Origin: Trichodesmium sp. MAG_R04 | Lineage (GTDB): Bacteria > Cyanobacteriota > Cyanobacteriia > Cyanobacteriales > Microcoleaceae | Direction: 5' to 3' | DNA length: 8,763 nt | Assembly: GCA_023356515.1 (NCBI GenBank) | Contig: JAKQYG010000147.1 | Span: 1 to 8,763, forward strand | Shown: piece after piece, positions 5,711 to 8,763 of the stretch | Layout: the number at the start of each line of letters is the position of its first letter | Numbering within the stretch: position 1 is the stretch's first letter | Notes under the pieces: model-generated | The model's input: only the letters and a program-made list of their open reading frames with translations | What the model was told of the DNA's origin: nothing | Database searches by the model: none | Position numbers and translations under genes: made by a program

Positions 5711-8221
5711 ATGCATCTTACACGTTTGATTGAGAGATTATTGAAACCCCAGAAAAAAGAAAAAATATCACATTGGTCAAAGTTGGTAACTTCGCCAATG
5801 TTGGTAGTACTAGGGGTAGTTTCTCTAACTGCTACTATGGGCCGACGTTATTATAACCAGCCAGAGTTAAAGCAAGGGGCTACTGCTCCTCAAACTATCT
5901 TGGTTCCTCAAGATGATACGGTTAGGGATCGTGAACTTACTGATAAGAAACGTGATTCAGCTAGACTTGGAGATATAACTGTAATGATGATTGATCAGTC
6001 AGTTAATCAGAGAGTAGACCAGGAATTAGCAGAAATACTAACACTAGGTAATCAAGCTAGAGACATAGTTGCTAATTTTCCTTTTGTAAATGTGGGTATA
6101 TTATCAACAATTACTCAGCGACACCTACGTCGAATTTCTCAAGACAAGTGGGAAGCGATAAAAAAAAGAGTGGAGGAACAGTTACAAGAAAGACCTCCTG
6201 GACCTGAGTCGGAAAGGGCTACTTTTGCTAGCCTAACTCAAAATACAGTAAAAGTTAGAGGGAAAAATAATAATTTTATACAGCAAACTTCAGCAGATGA
6301 GAAATTATCAGAGGGATCATCAATACTGTCAGCTAATCAAAAAAATATTTCTATAGTTCTTAATAGTAAAGACAAAAAAGCAATTTCAGAGTTACTGACT
6401 TATCGCAAAAAGAGTTTATTTGACAACTACGTTAGAATTTTGGAGGAAGTATCACAAGCTCGCAATTTTTATAAAGAGGCAACAATACTTTTGGATCAAA
6501 AGCGAGAAAATGAAGGTTATGAAGTATATGATCGTAATTTATTAGAGCTGTATGATTCTACTTGGCAAAAAACTGAAAAAGGTATTAAAGTTGTTAAAGA
6601 TCGGATGTTGGCTCAAGGACTATCACCAAATTTTCCGAAACGGAAATGGGTGAATGGAATAAGAACGCAAGTAGTTGATGTGCTACCATTAGAAACTGAG
6701 GATTTAGCAATTAATATTTTGAAGAATATTTTGGAGCCTAATTTAACTAAAGATCAAGATAGAACTAGTGAATTAGGAGAACTGGCAGCACAAAGTGTTA
6801 AACCTGTGGAGTATAAGGTTCGCAAGAATGAAGTTATTGTTAAAAAAGAAGAAAAAATTAACCGTAAAGCATTTGTGCTCTTGGATCATTTTGCATTGAG
6901 TCGTCGTAGAGTGAATTGGAGTCGCTTGGTGGTATTCGTCTGTATTGTTAGTGCTTCTGTAGGTATAGTAGTTATAGTAGGAAGAAAATTTAAATCCGGC
7001 TTGAGGCGCAGAGATCATATACTTTTATTATTATTGACTTTGAGTGGGCCATTACTGTTGGCGTGGAAAGGACCTTGGAGTATTAGTTTGCCAGCAATTG
7101 GTTTGTTGGTGGGAAGTTTCTATGGTTCGACTATGGGAGTAACATTGGTGGGGTTGATATCTGTAATAGTGACTATTGGTATGGATATTGACAAAATAGA
7201 TTGGTTTGCTAGTGCTGCTGGTGGTATTGTTGGTAGTTTGGTAGTTCAAAAAATGCGATCGCGTGAGGAACAGGCACTTTTAGGTGTAGGGGTGGGATTA
7301 ACTCAAGGTACAGTATTTTTGTTGACAAATTTGATTCTTCGTGCTACTCCGGAGTTATTATGGTATGCAATCATAGTTACAGTGGGTTTGCGAGCACTCA
7401 CAGGTTTGGTTTGGAGTATTGTGGCTTTGGGCTTGAGTCCATATTTAGAGCATTTATTTGATATAATTACTCCGATCCGTTTGTCTGAACTGGCTAATCC
7501 TAATCGCCCTTTGTTGAAGCGTTTGGCATCAGAAGCTCCTGGTACTTTTCAGCATACTCTGTTTGTGGCAAGTTTGGCGGAAGCAGCAGCACGAGAAATT
7601 GGTTGCGATGTAGAATTGGTGAGAACGGGTACTTTGTATCACGATATTGGTAAAATGCACGACCCATTGGGTTTTATTGAAAATCAAATGGGTGGACCGA
7701 ATAAACATGATGAAATTGATGATCCGTGGGTGAGTGTAGAAATTATTAAAAAGCATGTTACTCAAGGGTTGGTGATGGCTCGTAGACATAGGTTACCAAA
7801 GGCTATTAGGGCGTTTATTCCTGAACATCAGGGTACAATGTTAATCGCTTTTTTTTATTACCAGGCTAAGCAAAAGGCTGAGAAGAAAGCAAAGGTGATT
7901 GAGGAAGAGCTTTTTCGCTATGCTGGGCCGATTCCGCAGTCAAGGGAAACAGGTATTGTGATGTTGGCTGATTCTTGTGAGGCAGCGTTGCGATCGCTTA
8001 AGGATGCAACTCATAAGGATGCACTACAGATGGTGAAGAAAATTTTGCGGGCACGTTGGCAGGATAATCAATTGCTTGATTCTGGTTTAACCAGGGGGGA
8101 TCTCTCGAGTATTGCAGAAATTTTTGTACAAGTTTGGGAACAGTATAATCACAAGCGTATTGCTTATCCTAAAGCGGCAATGAATCCAAATCGGGTAAAA
8201 ACTGCCAAATCTAGTTGTTAG
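5711..8221 (+). CDS. pgpH: PgpH-type 7TM-HD membrane phosphohydrolase (probable cyclic-di-AMP phosphodiesterase)
   Basis: 836 residues from ATG 5711, which has AGGA three bases upstream; an in-frame TTG at 5696 would add five residues and has no SD. Layout: short basic N-terminus, one membrane helix (about 28-45), a large extracytoplasmic 7TMR-HDED domain (about 55-385), a block of some six or seven membrane helices (about 405-578), then a cytosolic HD domain (about 600-790). HD metal ligands are visible: H615 (GTFQHT), H644-D645 (YHDIGK), H682 (KKHVTQ), H706 (PEHQGT) and D754 (LADSCEA). The His-His pair of Listeria PgpH (EHHGT) reads His-Gln here. PgpH proteins hydrolyse c-di-AMP to pApA; cyanobacteria have DisA_N-type cyclases, so that substrate is likely but unproven here. 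The extracytoplasmic domain carries a polar Gln/Asn/Ser-rich stretch (about 165-225) that looks unstructured. Likely operon with the upstream gene. Confidence 0.9.
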   Translation: MHLTRLIERLLKPQKKEKISHWSKLVTSPMLVVLGVVSLTATMGRRYYNQPELKQGATAPQTILVPQDDTVRDRELTDKKRDSARLGDITVMMIDQSVNQRVDQELAEILTLGNQARDIVANFPFVNVGILSTITQRHLRRISQDKWEAIKKRVEEQLQERPPGPESERATFASLTQNTVKVRGKNNNFIQQTSADEKLSEGSSILSANQKNISIVLNSKDKKAISELLTYRKKSLFDNYVRILEEVSQARNFYKEATILLDQKRENEGYEVYDRNLLELYDSTWQKTEKGIKVVKDRMLAQGLSPNFPKRKWVNGIRTQVVDVLPLETEDLAINILKNILEPNLTKDQDRTSELGELAAQSVKPVEYKVRKNEVIVKKEEKINRKAFVLLDHFALSRRRVNWSRLVVFVCIVSASVGIVVIVGRKFKSGLRRRDHILLLLLTLSGPLLLAWKGPWSISLPAIGLLVGSFYGSTMGVTLVGLISVIVTIGMDIDKIDWFASAAGGIVGSLVVQKMRSREEQALLGVGVGLTQGTVFLLTNLILRATPELLWYAIIVTVGLRALTGLVWSIVALGLSPYLEHLFDIITPIRLSELANPNRPLLKRLASEAPGTFQHTLFVASLAEAAAREIGCDVELVRTGTLYHDIGKMHDPLGFIENQMGGPNKHDEIDDPWVSVEIIKKHVTQGLVMARRHRLPKAIRAFIPEHQGTMLIAFFYYQAKQKAEKKAKVIEEELFRYAGPIPQSRETGIVMLADSCEAALRSLKDATHKDALQMVKKILRARWQDNQLLDSGLTRGDLSSIAEIFVQVWEQYNHKRIAYPKAAMNPNRVKTAKSSC

Positions 8222-8232
8222 TTCTCAGTATG

Positions 8233-8254
8233 TTTTAAGGATATTATCTTAAAA
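8233..8254 (+). other. AT-rich hairpin after pgpH (weak terminator candidate)
   Basis: TTTTAAG (8233-8239) and CTTAAAA (8248-8254) are perfect inverted repeats with an 8-base loop, starting 11 bases after the pgpH stop. A second AU-only stem, GTTTTT/AAAAAC (8278-8283 with 8298-8303), follows. Neither has a GC core with a T-run, so termination is only a possibility. The rest of the spacer to 8433 holds a 52-codon minus-strand frame (8266-8424) that I do not recognise. Confidence 0.3.
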
Positions 8255-8495
8255 GTTGAAAGAACTTATCTATCACTGTTTTTATGAACTACATAACAAA
8301 AACGACCAATGGTATTCTTCTGTGATTTCACTATATTAAGTGTTGTATCGCTCAAGTTTTGTAAGAATGGCAATAGGCTTAAACAAGCTAAGGATAATTT
8401 GACTGGTAGATTTTTAGAATCCATAGTCGAAGTGTTAAACTAAGCAAGCTCATTTCCAGAATAATTAATCCTTTTATAGAACCTGCTCGTCTTCA

Positions 8496-8530
8496 GAACC
8501 GGACGTGAGACTGTTAACCTCATACGGCTC
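8496..8530 (-). ncRNA. Group II intron domain V hairpin
   Basis: A 35-base hairpin with lower stem GAGCCG/CGGTTC, upper stem TGAG/CTCA and a bulge on the 3' side, retaining the AGC triad near the 5' base. The usual 34-nt form has a GNRA tetraloop (GAAA). Here the loop reads TAACA with one extra base, so the tertiary contact made by that loop is probably weakened. This is the catalytic core of the ribozyme, so the change bears on whether the intron still splices. Confidence 0.75.
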
Positions 8531-8576
8531 CTCTCCTAAACGTCCTTTTTCATAGGTACATCCTTAAAATTCCACT

Positions 8577-8741
8577 TTAAACCTGATGAGTCTTGAGAAA
8601 GTTTACTGCTTTTAAATCCTTGGCAGTCTTAAGTCCATGGCTATCTTCACCACGACTGGATGCTCTGTAAATTAACTTTCGCAACTTGAATACTCTAACT
8701 TCCGTCTGGCGACGGTATATCGTTTGAGTCCCATGCCACAC
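8577..8741 (-). pseudogene. Collapsed group II intron reverse transcriptase/maturase ORF
   Basis: The minus-strand frame (54 residues to the stop at 8577-8579) begins with TQTIYRRQTEVRVFKLRKLI and YRASSRGED. This matches the N-terminus of intron-encoded reverse transcriptases (W..IDW..VE..VFKLQKRIYRASxRGD). It then continues directly as SHGLKTAKDLKAV, which resembles the C-terminal HNH endonuclease end (CHDxKTAxD). The reverse-transcriptase core with its YADD motif, the maturase domain and most of HNH are missing. A further C-terminal-like stretch overlaps domain V in another frame (RPVLKTSRFYKRI). The ORF therefore appears to have lost well over 400 codons in an internal deletion. Confidence 0.6.
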
Positions 8742-8763
8742 TTAAAAATAGTCTAGGATTTCC

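Larger units (their letters stand above)
8434..8763 (-). mobile_element. Group II intron, 3' part (5' end beyond the right edge)
   Basis: On the minus strand, GAGCCGTATGAGG...TCTCACGTCCGGTTC (8530-8496) is a group II intron domain V. It is followed by GAAGACGAGCAGG and, after an AT-rich loop, CTTGCTTAGTTTAAC ending at 8434. AGCAGG pairs with CTTGCT to form domain VI, and the AC end fits the group II 3' splice-site rule. Upstream on the minus strand lies a shortened intron-encoded ORF. Domains I-III would lie to the right, outside the window. The intron points toward pgpH, with its 3' exon junction 212 bp after the pgpH stop. Confidence 0.8.

Noticed and set aside
6773..7789. Several minus-strand open frames inside pgpH (6773-7018, 7052-7249, 7529-7789)
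   Set aside because: Their Asn/Thr/His/Ser-rich composition is typical of antisense reading of a membrane-protein gene, and pgpH is clearly the real gene.

Overview
The window looks like a chromosomal piece of a filamentous marine cyanobacterium of the Trichodesmium/Okeania type. This is an inference from AT-rich DNA with long gene-poor spacers (roughly 60-65% coding), four perfect HIP1 octamers (GCGATCGC at 778, 1498, 7255 and 7990), cyanobacterial-type CinA, AroQ and PgpH homologues, and many decayed mobile elements including a group II intron. No species marker was seen, so the genus is a guess.

Layout from left to right. Positions 2-121 hold the C-terminal end of an unidentified membrane protein. 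Positions 304-700 (minus) hold the decayed 3' half of a MinD/ParA-family ATPase gene. Positions 1041-1291 look like a short non-autonomous insertion element with terminal inverted repeats, whose right end lies just upstream of cinA (1339-2646). A 420-bp spacer with a GC-rich hairpin and a good promoter candidate leads into a 44-residue proline-rich conserved-type small protein (3067-3201) and aroQ (3233-3679), which ends in an intrinsic terminator. Positions 3872-4318 are a minus-strand IS200/IS605-type relic: a broken tnpA, no tnpB, and a structured right end resembling an omega-RNA, preceded by its own promoter-like sequence. Then comes a probable two-gene unit: an ADP-ribosylglycohydrolase-fold protein that has lost its metal-binding acidic motifs (4539-5681) and, 29 bp further on, a 7TM-HD phosphohydrolase of the PgpH family (5711-8221), probably a cyclic-di-AMP phosphodiesterase. 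The right end (8434 to the window edge, minus) is the 3' part of a group II intron with recognisable domains V and VI and a reverse-transcriptase ORF collapsed to a short N-terminal/C-terminal fusion.

The intact genes are ordinary core functions: pyridine-nucleotide repair (CinA), the shikimate pathway (AroQ) and nucleotide second-messenger turnover (PgpH). The unusual content is in the spacers and in the degenerate ADP-ribosylglycohydrolase homologue coupled to PgpH. The best candidates for something undescribed are the tnpB-less omega-RNA-like locus with its own promoter and the pseudo-ADP-ribosylglycohydrolase/PgpH pair. All motif and homology statements come from reading the sequence and remembered family patterns; no database search was run.
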